The position numbers and the translations under genes are program-made. DNA of 64,000 bases, taken from contig NZ_BMUG01000002.1 in NCBI RefSeq assembly GCF_014650075.1, positions 310,001-374,000 of the forward strand, read 5' to 3'. The notes beneath the pieces are model-generated. The model made no database searches and was not told the origin of the DNA. It worked only from the letters and a program-made list of their open reading frames with translations. Position 1 is the first letter of the stretch. The number at the start of each line of letters is the position of its first letter. This DNA is from Streptomyces microflavus. GTDB taxonomy: Bacteria > Actinomycetota > Actinomycetes > Streptomycetales > Streptomycetaceae. This document shows positions 18,933 to 27,536 of this stretch, piece after piece.

Positions 18933-19958
18933 TCACAGCCGCAGCGTCGCCGCCACCGGGCGGTGGTCGCTGCCGGTGGCGGGCAGGGTCCAGGACGCGA
19001 GCGGGGTCATCCCCTTCACCAGGACGTCATCGATGCGGACCACCGGGAACCCGGCGGGCCAGGTGAGGCCGAAGCCGTCCCCGGCCTCCCGCTGGGCGGA
19101 GCGCAGCTGCGAGGTGACCGGGGCCAGGGCCCCGTCCTGGTACGTGCCGTTGAAGTCGCCCAGCACCACCACGCGGGGAGCGGGCTCGGCCCGTACGGCG
19201 GCGGCCAGCGCACGGGCCGCCTCGTTGCGGCGGCCGGTGGTGAAGCCCGCGCCCGACACGCGTACGGAGGCGAGGTGGGCCGCGTACACGGCGACGGGCC
19301 CCTCGGGGGTGTCCGCGGTGGCCCGCATCGCCCGGGTCCACGGCATGATCTCCACCTCCTCGACCGCCGTGAGCCGGTACCTGCTCCAGAGGCCGACGCC
19401 GCCGAGCACCGTGTGGTGCGGGTAGGCGGCGGCCAGCTCACGTTCGTAGACGGGCGTGGACTCCTCGGACAGCTCCACCAGGGCCAGGACGTCGGCCTCG
19501 GCTCCGGCGAGGGCGCGTGCGGTTCCGGCCGGGTCGCGGTTGGCCTCGTCCACGTTGTGGCTGAGGACGGTGAGGCCGTCTCCGGGGGACCGCTTGTCGG
19601 AGAGGGTGGGGGCGAAGAGCGCTGCCCAGACGAGGGCGGGGGCGAGTACGGAGACAGCGGCGAGCCTGGAGCGGCGTACGGCTGCCAGGGCGAGGAGGAC
19701 GGGAACGGCCAGGCCGGTCCAGGGCAGCAGGGTCTGGAAGAGGCTGCCGAGGTTGAGGGCCGTGTTCGGGACCAGCGCGTGCAGGGCCATGAGGGCGGCG
19801 CAGAGCAGCGCGACGACGGCGAGGCAACGGCCGGTGGGCACCTTGGCCGGGGTGGGGGCCGGGTCACCGGGCCGCGGGCTCAGGGGCTTCTCGGTGCTGG
19901 GGGACTGCCGGGTGCTCGGGTCCTTCTCAGCGCTCAGGTCCTCCTCGGTGGTCAGCAC
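18933..19958 (-). CDS. Membrane-anchored endonuclease/exonuclease/phosphatase-family protein
   Basis: The 341-residue protein has a ~40-residue Ser/Pro-rich cytoplasmic tail, three hydrophobic helices (roughly residues 45-120), then an EEP-fold catalytic domain placed outside the membrane. EEP landmarks are the SHNVDEANRD strand, Glu in LALVELSEES, GDFNGTYQD (metal/catalytic Asp-Asn) and the terminal GSDHRPV box. This family includes nucleases and phosphoesterases; the substrate is unknown. The start at 19958 (GTG) is preferred over an ATG at 19985 because GGGAG lies about 8 nt before it. Confidence 0.88.
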   Translation of the reverse strand: MLTTEEDLSAEKDPSTRQSPSTEKPLSPRPGDPAPTPAKVPTGRCLAVVALLCAALMALHALVPNTALNLGSLFQTLLPWTGLAVPVLLALAAVRRSRLAAVSVLAPALVWAALFAPTLSDKRSPGDGLTVLSHNVDEANRDPAGTARALAGAEADVLALVELSEESTPVYERELAAAYPHHTVLGGVGLWSRYRLTAVEEVEIMPWTRAMRATADTPEGPVAVYAAHLASVRVSGAGFTTGRRNEAARALAAAVRAEPAPRVVVLGDFNGTYQDGALAPVTSQLRSAQREAGDGFGLTWPAGFPVVRIDDVLVKGMTPLASWTLPATGSDHRPVAATLRL

Positions 19959-20099
19959 GGCACGGTCTCCCAACGTCACGTACACCGCGGGCCGGGTACG
20001 CCACCCACCCTCCGGGAGCCGCGCTTCCGGCCGGTCAGGGCCGTGCTTCGGGGACCGCGCGGGTCTGTATCAGCCGGGTATCGGTCGACGTTCCGGGAA

Positions 20100-23000
20100 T
20101 CAACGTTCCGAGAAGGCGGGGAGAGCCGTACGGGCCTGGTGGAGCGCCTCCTCCGGGTCCAGCCGGGCGCCACTCGCGTACGCCTCCGAGAACGCGTCCG
20201 CCCCCAGCGCGGCCCGCGCCGCGACGGTGATGCGGTCCACGTCGGCGCGTTCGGCGGGCGGCAGCGGGGCCCCCGCCCGGCGGCGGGCGGCCGCCGCCGC
20301 GCCCAGGAGGACGGCCGCCCCGGTGGCGGCGGTGGCGTGGCCGGGCAGGGCGGCCGCACCGGCGAGCCCCTCCAGGGAGAGGGCCAGCGCGCGGGGCTCG
20401 GCGAGGGCGCGGGCGATCTCCAGGCCCGCCAGGTGGTGGGAGGCCGCCCCGCGCGCGTCGCCCCGCAGCTCGGCGACGAAGCCGAGCTCGGCCAGGAGCA
20501 GGTGGTCGCCCGCCTGGGAGGAGACCTCGGCGTACCCGTCGCGGATGTGCAGCAGGTACGCCTCGGCCCGGTCGAGGTCGCCCGAGCGGCGGGCACCGAG
20601 GGCGAGGCCCATCCCGGAGTGGATCTCGCCGTACTTGTAGCCCTGTTCGGCGGCGATCCGGCGCGCCTGTTCGTGCAGGTCGCGGGCGCGGTCCCAGTCC
20701 CGGGCGAGCAGCGCGAGCCGGCCGAGCCCGGAGAGCCGCGCGGACACCTCCGCCTCCAGCCCCAACTCCCTCGCCATCCGCAGCCCTTCGTGCTGGCGGC
20801 GCTCCGCGTCCTCGTACGCGCCCTTGATCTCGGCGAGCGCGGCGAGCGGGGAGACGGTCTGCAACTCGCCCCATCGGTCGCCCAGTTCGCGGAAGATCAG
20901 CGCGCTGCGCAGCCCGTCGCGGCCGAGCCCGGCGAGGTCGCCGCGGACCAGCGCGAGCGTGGCGCGCAGGCCGAGCGCTGCGGCGGTGCCCCACCGGTCC
21001 TCCGCGGTGGTGAACAGGGCGAGGGCACGGGCGTTCAGCTCGCCGCTCCCGGCCGCGTCTCCCGCGCTGAACAGGCCGTACGCGCAGAGCCAGAGCGCGC
21101 GGGCCCGGCGTACGGGGTCGGGGATGGCGTCGGCGGTGGCCGTGCGGGCCGGGCCGTCCGTCGTCATGGCGGCGGCCGTGTGGTCCCCGGTGAGCAGGGC
21201 GAACGCGGCGTGCAGGAGCGCGAGTTCGGCGCAGCCGGGGGGAGGGGCGGTGGGGGTTTCCGCCGAGGTAGGGGCGCCTGAGCCCGACGCCGGGGCGGAG
21301 GCCCCACAGCCTGATGCCGGGGCGGAGGCCCCGGAGCCCGACGCCGGGACGGAGGCCCCACAGCCCGACGCCGGGACGGAGGCCCCACAGCCCGACGCCC
21401 CGTCCGTGGCGGGGGCGCCTGAGCCCGACGCCCCGTCCGTGGCGGCCAGCACCGCGCCCAGGCTGCGGCGGGCCTCGGTCAGCCGGCCGCGCAGCAGCCA
21501 CCACCAGGCCAGCGCGGTGGCCAGCCGGACCGCTTCCTCCGGCTCCCCCGCGCCCGCGCGGCGCACCGCCTCGTCTAGGGCCGAGCGCAGATTGCCGGCC
21601 TCCGCGTCCAGCCGGGCCAGCCGGTCCCGCTGCCCGGCGCCGCGCAACCGCGGCTCGGCGTGTTCGGCCAGGGCCCGGTAGTGGCGCAGATGCCGGTCCC
21701 GTACGGCGGTGAGGTCCTCCATCTCGTGGAGCCGCTCGGTCGCGTACGCGGCGACGGACTCCAGCAGCCGGTAGCGGGGGCCGCTGGGCCCGCCCACCAC
21801 GACCACCAGCGACCGGTCGACCAGCCGGGTGACCAGGTCGAGCACCTCGTCCCGGGCGACGCCGTCCCCCGCGCAGACCGCCTCGGCCGCGGCCAGGTCG
21901 CAGCCGTCGCTGTGGGCGGCGAGGCGGCGCAGGACGATGCGTTCGGGCGCGCTGAGCAGCTCCCAGCTCCAGTCGATCACCGCCCGCAGCGTCTGCTGGC
22001 GGGCCGGGGCGCCGCGCTGCCCGAAGGTCAGCACCCGGAACCGGTCGTTGAGGCGCTCCGCCAACTCCCTTACCCCCAGCGCCCGTACGCGGGTGGCGGC
22101 GAGCTCCAGGGCGAGCGGGATGCCGTCGAGCCGGCGGCAGATCTCGGCGACGGCCCGGCGCTCGGGCGCCTCCGGCGCGTCCGGGTCGCGCGGGAAGCCG
22201 GGGGCCGCGGCGGCGGCGCGCTCCATGAACATCCGGACCGCGTCGGCCGGCTCCAGCGGCTCGACCAGGAACATCGCCTCGCCCGCCAGCCCGAGCGGCT
22301 CCTGCCCGGTGGCGAGGACCCGTAGGCCGGGGGCGGTGCGCAGGAGGAGCTCGGTGAGTTCGGCGGCGGCGTCGACGACGTGCTCGCAGTTGTCCAGGAC
22401 GAGCAGGGTGCGGCGGTCGCGCAGGGCGGCGGCGAGGCGGTGCGGCAGGGAGGGCGTTCCGGTGCCGGTGCCCGGCAGGGAGTGCGGGGCGTCGTCGCGG
22501 ATGCCGAGGGTCGCGGCGACGACCTGGGCCAGGTCGGCGGGGGTGCCGGCGCGGATCCCGGAGAACTCCACGAGCCAGGTGCCGTCGGCCAGTTCACCGG
22601 CGCGGGCACCGTCCCGCTCGGCGGTGGCCGCCGCCACGGCCAGCCGGGTCTTGCCGACACCGCCGGGCCCGGTGAGGGTCACCAGCCGGGTCCCGGAGAG
22701 GAGTTGGGAGAGGTCGACGAGCGCCTGACGGCGGCCGACGAGGGGGGTGAGGGGGACGGGGAGGTTGGAGTGGGAGGGCGGGGGAGGGGGAGCGGTGGAC
22801 GGGGCACCTGTGGTGTGCGCGGCGCGTGCTGAGTCCCGAGCGACGGGCGCTGAGCCCTGGACGGCGGGTGCCGTTTCCCGCGCGGCAGGTGCTGCGCCCT
22901 GTGCGCCAAGTGCCGTGTCCCACACGGCGGATGCTGTGCCCTGCGCGGATACGGGGTTCCCCGAACCCTCCGTGCCGCCCGCCGGGGCCCCGTACGCCCA

Positions 23001-23747
23001 TGCCCCCGTGCTCAGCCCCGGCTCCTGCCGCAGCACCGCCCCGTGCAGCGCGGCCAGTTCGGGGCTCGGGTCGACCCCCAGCTCCCCCACCAGCCGGGTG
23101 CGCAGGTCCTCGTACGACGCGAGTGCCTCGCTCTGGCGACCCGCCGCGTACAGGACCCTCATCTGGGCGGCGCGCAGGCGCTCCCGCAGCGGGTGGAGCG
23201 CGACGAGGTCCGCGAGCTCCCCGGCGAGGAGCGCGTGGTCGCCCGCCTCCAGGCGCGCCTCCGCCTGCTCCTCCAGCACGGAGAGCCGCTGCTCCGCGAG
23301 GCGCTGGGCGGGTCCGCGTACGAAGAGGCCGTCCGCGAAGTCCGCGTACGCCGGTCCGCGCCACAGCCCCAGGGCCTCCGTGAGCAGCGCGGCCCGGGTG
23401 CGCGGGTCCCGGACGGGGCGGGCCTCGGTCACCAGGGCACGGAAACGTACGGCGTCCACCTCGTCGCCGCCGCCGTCGAGCCGCAGCCGGTAGCCGGCGG
23501 GCTGGCGCACCACCCTGTCCCTGCCGACGACCCGGCGCAGCTGGGAGATCTTGGCCTGGAGGGCGCCCGCGGGCTTGCCCGGAGGCGCGTCGCCCCACAG
23601 GTCGTGGATGAGGCGGTCGGCGGTGACCGGCCCCCCGTCGTGCGCGAGCAGATCCGCCAGCAGGGCCCGGACCTTGGCTTCGGGGACTCTGACTTCCCGT
23701 CCCTCGCCGTCCCACACCACCAGTGGCCCGAGTACCCCAAACCGCAT
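20100..23747 (-). CDS. AfsR-like regulator: BTAD/SARP + NB-ARC ATPase + TPR
   Basis: The 1215-residue regulator starts with an OmpR-like winged helix (1-90) and a bacterial transcriptional activation domain (about 95-240), as in SARPs. An NB-ARC/STAND ATPase follows (P-loop TGPGGVGKTRL near 357-366; RTLLVLDNCEHVVD as Walker B), and then a C-terminal TPR array. It is longer than usual because of two low-complexity linkers: an Ala/Pro/Thr-rich stretch near residues 262-334 and an array of nine-residue repeats around 783-819. Such proteins activate secondary-metabolite or global genes. The ATG at 23747 is chosen because the BTAD family N-terminus (MRFGVLGP) begins there. It is divergent from the SDR/MFS pair, its likely target. 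Confidence 0.92.
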   Translation of the reverse strand: MRFGVLGPLVVWDGEGREVRVPEAKVRALLADLLAHDGGPVTADRLIHDLWGDAPPGKPAGALQAKISQLRRVVGRDRVVRQPAGYRLRLDGGGDEVDAVRFRALVTEARPVRDPRTRAALLTEALGLWRGPAYADFADGLFVRGPAQRLAEQRLSVLEEQAEARLEAGDHALLAGELADLVALHPLRERLRAAQMRVLYAAGRQSEALASYEDLRTRLVGELGVDPSPELAALHGAVLRQEPGLSTGAWAYGAPAGGTEGSGNPVSAQGTASAVWDTALGAQGAAPAARETAPAVQGSAPVARDSARAAHTTGAPSTAPPPPPSHSNLPVPLTPLVGRRQALVDLSQLLSGTRLVTLTGPGGVGKTRLAVAAATAERDGARAGELADGTWLVEFSGIRAGTPADLAQVVAATLGIRDDAPHSLPGTGTGTPSLPHRLAAALRDRRTLLVLDNCEHVVDAAAELTELLLRTAPGLRVLATGQEPLGLAGEAMFLVEPLEPADAVRMFMERAAAAAPGFPRDPDAPEAPERRAVAEICRRLDGIPLALELAATRVRALGVRELAERLNDRFRVLTFGQRGAPARQQTLRAVIDWSWELLSAPERIVLRRLAAHSDGCDLAAAEAVCAGDGVARDEVLDLVTRLVDRSLVVVVGGPSGPRYRLLESVAAYATERLHEMEDLTAVRDRHLRHYRALAEHAEPRLRGAGQRDRLARLDAEAGNLRSALDEAVRRAGAGEPEEAVRLATALAWWWLLRGRLTEARRSLGAVLAATDGASGSGAPATDGASGCGASVPASGCGASVPASGSGASAPASGCGASAPASGSGAPTSAETPTAPPPGCAELALLHAAFALLTGDHTAAAMTTDGPARTATADAIPDPVRRARALWLCAYGLFSAGDAAGSGELNARALALFTTAEDRWGTAAALGLRATLALVRGDLAGLGRDGLRSALIFRELGDRWGELQTVSPLAALAEIKGAYEDAERRQHEGLRMARELGLEAEVSARLSGLGRLALLARDWDRARDLHEQARRIAAEQGYKYGEIHSGMGLALGARRSGDLDRAEAYLLHIRDGYAEVSSQAGDHLLLAELGFVAELRGDARGAASHHLAGLEIARALAEPRALALSLEGLAGAAALPGHATAATGAAVLLGAAAAARRRAGAPLPPAERADVDRITVAARAALGADAFSEAYASGARLDPEEALHQARTALPAFSER
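21292..21399. repeat. Four tandem 27-bp repeats inside the AfsR-like gene
   Basis: Units 21292-21318, 21319-21345, 21346-21372 and 21373-21399 are 27 bp each and nearly identical; the last two match exactly. In frame they encode nine-residue units of the form GASxPASGx, making an Ala/Gly/Ser linker between the ATPase region and the TPR array. Partial copies continue to about 21432. The array is likely length-variable between strains. Confidence 0.85.
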
Positions 23748-23904
23748 AGCCGCCACCGTACATGTCCGGTGGACCGGCGCTCCGGCCGTCAGCCGCCCCG
23801 AAGGTTTCCCGAAGGTTCCCCGAAGTACCCGGCCGCAGAGTCGTCCCCGCCGGTGGCCCCGCTCCACCGGTGAGGAACGGGCGCCCCTGGAGGGAGCGGC
23901 AACC

Positions 23905-24510
23905 ATGACCAAGTACGCGCGCAGAAGGGCCCTGGTCGTCGGTGAGGCCACCGGCATCGGCCTGGCCATCGCCAAGCGCCTCGTGGAGGGCGGGGCGAGC
24001 GTCCTGCTGACCGCCCGCACCGAGGAGGAGCGCGCGCACGCGGTCGCCGAACTCGGCTCCGCCGCCCGCGTGGTCACACCGTCGGCCGTCGAAGCGGCCC
24101 TCACCGGAGAGACCGGGGCCGGAGAAGCCGTCATCGGCACCGGACCCGCCGGCGACGACGCCCCCGGCTTCCGTGGCGGCGTCGATCTCCTCTTCGCCGA
24201 CGCCATCCCCACCGCGCGCCCCCTGCTGCCGCACATCGAGGACGGCGGCGCGATCGTGCTGACCGCCCCCACCCCGTGCCCCGACGACGTGCGCGCGCTC
24301 GCCGCCGAACTCGCCTCCCGGGGCATCCGCGTCAACGCGGTGGCCCCGGGCTGTATCGAGGCGCCGGGCTCCGGCGCCGTACCCCTGCCACCGCTGGGGC
24401 GTCTCGGCGCCGCCGAGGAGGTGGCCCGCGCCGCGCTCTTCCTGGCCACGGAGGCGACGTTCACCACGGGGGCCAGGCTCCCCGTCGACGGCGGCCTCGG
24501 CCGCCCCTGA
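23905..24510 (+). CDS. Shortened SDR-family protein lacking the catalytic Tyr/Lys segment
   Basis: At 201 residues this protein is about 50 shorter than a typical SDR. The Rossmann start is altered but recognisable (ALVVGEATGIGLAIAKRL), as is the C-terminal half (ELASRGIRVNAVAPGCIEAPG, then ATFTTGARLPVDGGLG). Between IVLTAPTP and the RALAAELASRG helix the stretch that should contain YxxxK is absent, so normal SDR catalysis looks impossible. The ATG at 23905 has GGAGGGA upstream. It is followed by an MFS transporter 82 bp downstream and divergent from the AfsR-like gene. It may be a degenerate remnant or a nucleotide-sensing protein; the surrounding sequence shows no frameshift. Confidence 0.8.
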   Translation: MTKYARRRALVVGEATGIGLAIAKRLVEGGASVLLTARTEEERAHAVAELGSAARVVTPSAVEAALTGETGAGEAVIGTGPAGDDAPGFRGGVDLLFADAIPTARPLLPHIEDGGAIVLTAPTPCPDDVRALAAELASRGIRVNAVAPGCIEAPGSGAVPLPPLGRLGAAEEVARAALFLATEATFTTGARLPVDGGLGRP

Positions 24511-24592
24511 ACCGGCCGCGCCGGACCCACACCACAGCCCCTCTCCGTCCCCGCACCCCGCACCTCCCATCCGGAAAGTTGGAGCACACGTC

Positions 24593-25855
24593 ATGAGCAC
24601 CGCACCCGACACGGCGCCCGCCGCCGCTGCGGCACCGGACCCGAAGGGCGGAGGCGACGAACAGCAGAAGCTTCCGCTCTTCGCCCTGCTGGCCCTCGCC
24701 ACCGCCGTCTTCATCACCAGCCTCACCGAGACCCTCCCCGCCGGTCTGCTGCCCGCGATGAGCCAGGACCTGCGGGTGAGCGAGTCCGCGACCGGCCAGA
24801 CGGTCACCGTCTACGCGATCGGGACCGCCCTGACCGCGATCCCGCTCACCGCGGCCACCGCGGGCTGGCGGCGCAAGAAGCTGCTGCTCACGGCCATGGG
24901 CGGGTTCGCCCTCGCCAACACCGTGACGGCCGTGTCGTCCGTCTACGAGCTGACGATGGTGGCCCGTTTCGTCGCCGGCATCGCGGCCGGCCTCGCCTGG
25001 GCCCTGCTCGCCGGGTACGCCCGCCGCATGGCCCCCGTACACCTCCAGGGCAAGGCGATGGCCATCGCCATGGCCGGTATCCCCGTCGCGCTCTCGCTCG
25101 GCGTGCCCGCCGGTACGTTCCTCGGCGACTGGCTCGGCTGGCGGGTGGCGTTCCTGTCGATGACGGTGCTCACCGTCGTACTCCTGGTGTGGATCTTCGT
25201 GGCCGTACCGGACTTCCCCGGCCAGGGGCGCGGCGAGCGGCCGAAGCTGCTGCGGACCCTGCGCATCCCGGGCGTCTCCCCGGTCCTCTTCGTCACGACG
25301 GTCTTCGTGCTGGCGCACACCATCCTGTACGCGTACATCGCCACGTACCTCGACGACCTCGGCCTGGGCGGCTCGACCGGCCTGATCCTGCTGGTCTTCG
25401 GCGCCGCCTCGCTGGCGAGCATCTGGATCGTCGGCGCGCAGATCAACCGCCGGCTGCGCGGTCTCACCGTCGGCGGCGCCCTGCTGGTCGCCGTCGCCTC
25501 GCTGCTCCTGGCCGTCCTCTCCGACACCACCGCCCTCGTCTATGTGGCAGCGGTGCTGTGGGGGCTCGGTTGGGGCGGGGTGCCCACCCTGCTGCAGACC
25601 GCCGTCGGTGACGCGGGCGGCGAATCGGCCGACGCGGCCCAGGCGATGCTGGTCACGCTCTGGAACGTGGCGATGGCGGGCGGCGGCATCGTCGGCGGCA
25701 TCCTTCTCGACACCCTCGGCAGCGAGTCCTTCCCCTGGACGGTCCTGCTGCTCCTGCTCCCGGTGATCGCGGTCGTGCTCTACGCCCGCCGGGCGGGCTT
25801 CCCCGCCCGGCGGCCGGGGGCCGAGGCCGAGGAGGCCCCGGTTCCGGCGGCCTGA
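24593..25855 (+). CDS. MFS transporter (AraJ/PbuE-like drug:H+ antiporter-1 type)
   Basis: The 420-residue protein has about 12 hydrophobic segments after a 26-residue soluble Ala/Pro-rich tail. The opening helix (ITSLTETLPAGLLPAMSQDLRVSESATGQTV in plain view, with the typical loop AGWRRKKLLL) and the conserved RFVAGIAAGLAWALLAGYARR helix mark the AraJ/YdhP-type exporters. The start has GGAAAG about 11 nt upstream. A terminator hairpin follows. It is probably co-transcribed with the short SDR and controlled by the divergent AfsR-like regulator. The substrate is unknown. Confidence 0.88.
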   Translation: MSTAPDTAPAAAAAPDPKGGGDEQQKLPLFALLALATAVFITSLTETLPAGLLPAMSQDLRVSESATGQTVTVYAIGTALTAIPLTAATAGWRRKKLLLTAMGGFALANTVTAVSSVYELTMVARFVAGIAAGLAWALLAGYARRMAPVHLQGKAMAIAMAGIPVALSLGVPAGTFLGDWLGWRVAFLSMTVLTVVLLVWIFVAVPDFPGQGRGERPKLLRTLRIPGVSPVLFVTTVFVLAHTILYAYIATYLDDLGLGGSTGLILLVFGAASLASIWIVGAQINRRLRGLTVGGALLVAVASLLLAVLSDTTALVYVAAVLWGLGWGGVPTLLQTAVGDAGGESADAAQAMLVTLWNVAMAGGGIVGGILLDTLGSESFPWTVLLLLLPVIAVVLYARRAGFPARRPGAEAEEAPVPAA

Positions 25856-25860
25856 CGACC

Positions 25861-25899
25861 GACCGCCGGAGGGCACCCCTCCCCCGTCCTCCGGCGGTC
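25861..25899 (+). terminator. Terminator after the MFS gene
   Basis: Perfect 12-bp arms (25861-25872 and 25888-25899) with a 15-nt loop start 6 nt after the stop codon. Confidence 0.8.
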
Positions 25900-26283
25900 A
25901 CCGTCCGCACAGGGCCCGGTGACCGTTTCGTGCGGCGCCCGCTCTCGGCCGATCACCTTTCGTATACGGTCTCCCGTCACCGGGACACGGTCTCCGAACT
26001 CCGTGCACCGCACCGTGCCGGGGCCATGTTCACGATTTGTTGACACTTCACCAGGCAGGTACAAGCCACGGCTCCACCACTGGTAGAGCTGGGGCGTACC
26101 GGCGTACGCCCCTCCCGCACGCACCCCTCCGCTCCACGTTTCCGCAGGTCAGCCCGCGAACTTGCAAAATAGGCGGCCGACCCGGGCAAACTCCGTCCCG
26201 GACGGTACTTTCACCTCGTACTGATGTGCCATGTATCCACTCGGGTGCGAGCGGTGTCGAGTATCGAGGGGGCGTAGCGTTAC
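25900..26283. other. Intergenic region upstream of IS701-like copy 2
   Basis: No gene is seen. It contains a TTGACA hexamer at 26039-26044 (no matching -10 recognised) and a compact inverted repeat, GGGGCGTAC at 26091-26099 and its complement at 26104-26112 with a 4-nt loop, which could be an operator or hairpin. The stretch is slightly less GC-rich than the flanks. Confidence 0.45.
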
Positions 26284-27507
26284 ATGTCGTCAAGTGAGGT
26301 ACGCGCGGCGGTGCCGGGCGACGGCGCGTGCATGCAGACGTTCATGGACGAGATATTCCGGCCGTTCCAGCGGCCGGAGCAGCGCCGCTGGGCCCAGACG
26401 TATCTGTGGGCTCTGATCCATGTATCGGGCAAGAAGACACCCCGCCGCATGGCACTGGCGAAGCCCTTACCCTCGGCCGCGGCACACGGTCTCCACCAGT
26501 TCATCAACGCCAGCCCGTGGGAGTGGGCCCCGGTACGCCGCCGGCTCGCCCGGCGGGTCGCCGCGACGACGGCACCGCACGCCTGGACCGTCGCCGAGCT
26601 CATCATCCCCAAGCGCGGCGAGCACTCGGTGGGCGTGCACCAGCGCCTCGACTCCGCCACCGGACGCACCGTCAACTGCCAGCGTGCGCTGGTCTTCTTC
26701 CTCGCCTCGGGCAGCCAGTGCTACCCGGTGGGCTGGAGCCTCGTGCTCGGCGGCACCTGGGACTCGGACCGGGAGCGCAGGCGCCGGGCACGGATCCCCG
26801 GGTCCGAGGCCGGGCGCACCCCCGCCGACCATGTCATCGGGTACGCCGCCGAGGCCGCCGCGCAGCCCCAGCTCCCGCGCGTCCCCTGGGTGCTGGACCT
26901 CACCCGGTGCGACGACGCGGCCGGGGTCCTCGCGGGCCTCGCCCGGCAGCGGGCCGACGTGGTGTGCGAGGTCCCCCCGGACCACCCGGTGCTCCTCACC
27001 GGACAGCACACCCCCGTCGTCACCTCCGTCAGCGCGCTGATGGAGGTACGGCACGCGCGGCAGACCCATGTCCTGCTCCGGCAGACCGCCGACGGCCGCG
27101 TCCGGGCCGTACCGGTCCACACCTACGCGGGCACGGTGGCGGGGACGAGGGCCGGCATCGGCGACGACGTGGGCGCACGCCCGTACCGCATCCTGGAACG
27201 GCCCGACCCGGACGGCCGGCAGCCGCCCCGGTACTGGCTCACCACGCTCACCGACCACCGGGTCGAGGAGGTCCTCCGGCTGGCGCGCAGCCACACCGCG
27301 GCCCTCTCGGCCGTGGCCACGCTGCGCCGGCGGTTCGGCGTCCTGGACTTCGAGGGCCGCTCCTTCCCCGGCTGGCACCACCACATGACCATGGCCTCGG
27401 CCGCCTACGTCTACCAGCGCCTGACCTGCGCCCCCGGCGGAGCCGCCCCGCCGCCGGAAGCACCGCCCCGCACTCCGGCCGCCGAGCTCACCGGCGCCCC
27501 CAACTGA
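26284..27507 (+). CDS. IS701-transposase-like protein, probably domesticated (copy 2)
   Basis: The 407-residue protein is a paralogue of the product at 7752-8978. The two share the PKxGExSVGV block, a VLD second-acid motif and the GRSF(P/A)GWHxHxTxASAA ending. The first catalytic motif reads VAELIIPK instead of an Asp-Asp-Thr form, and the C-terminal region where IS701 enzymes carry the catalytic Glu reads AVATLRRRFG, so two of three DDE residues appear lost. Codon 62 (26467-26469) is TTA. No terminal repeats are visible. It ends 29 bp before an atypical response regulator on the same strand and is probably co-transcribed with it, which argues for a regulatory rather than mobile role. Confidence 0.8.
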   Translation: MSSSEVRAAVPGDGACMQTFMDEIFRPFQRPEQRRWAQTYLWALIHVSGKKTPRRMALAKPLPSAAAHGLHQFINASPWEWAPVRRRLARRVAATTAPHAWTVAELIIPKRGEHSVGVHQRLDSATGRTVNCQRALVFFLASGSQCYPVGWSLVLGGTWDSDRERRRRARIPGSEAGRTPADHVIGYAAEAAAQPQLPRVPWVLDLTRCDDAAGVLAGLARQRADVVCEVPPDHPVLLTGQHTPVVTSVSALMEVRHARQTHVLLRQTADGRVRAVPVHTYAGTVAGTRAGIGDDVGARPYRILERPDPDGRQPPRYWLTTLTDHRVEEVLRLARSHTAALSAVATLRRRFGVLDFEGRSFPGWHHHMTMASAAYVYQRLTCAPGGAAPPPEAPPRTPAAELTGAPN

Positions 27508-27536
27508 CGTGAAGCCGAGGAGAGAGGGTGGGGCAC

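Noticed and set aside
15813..21281. Very long plus-strand open frame (1822 codons)
   Set aside because: Its product is a Gly/Arg/Ala/Gln-rich shadow opposite five well-supported minus-strand genes, a known effect of high GC third positions.
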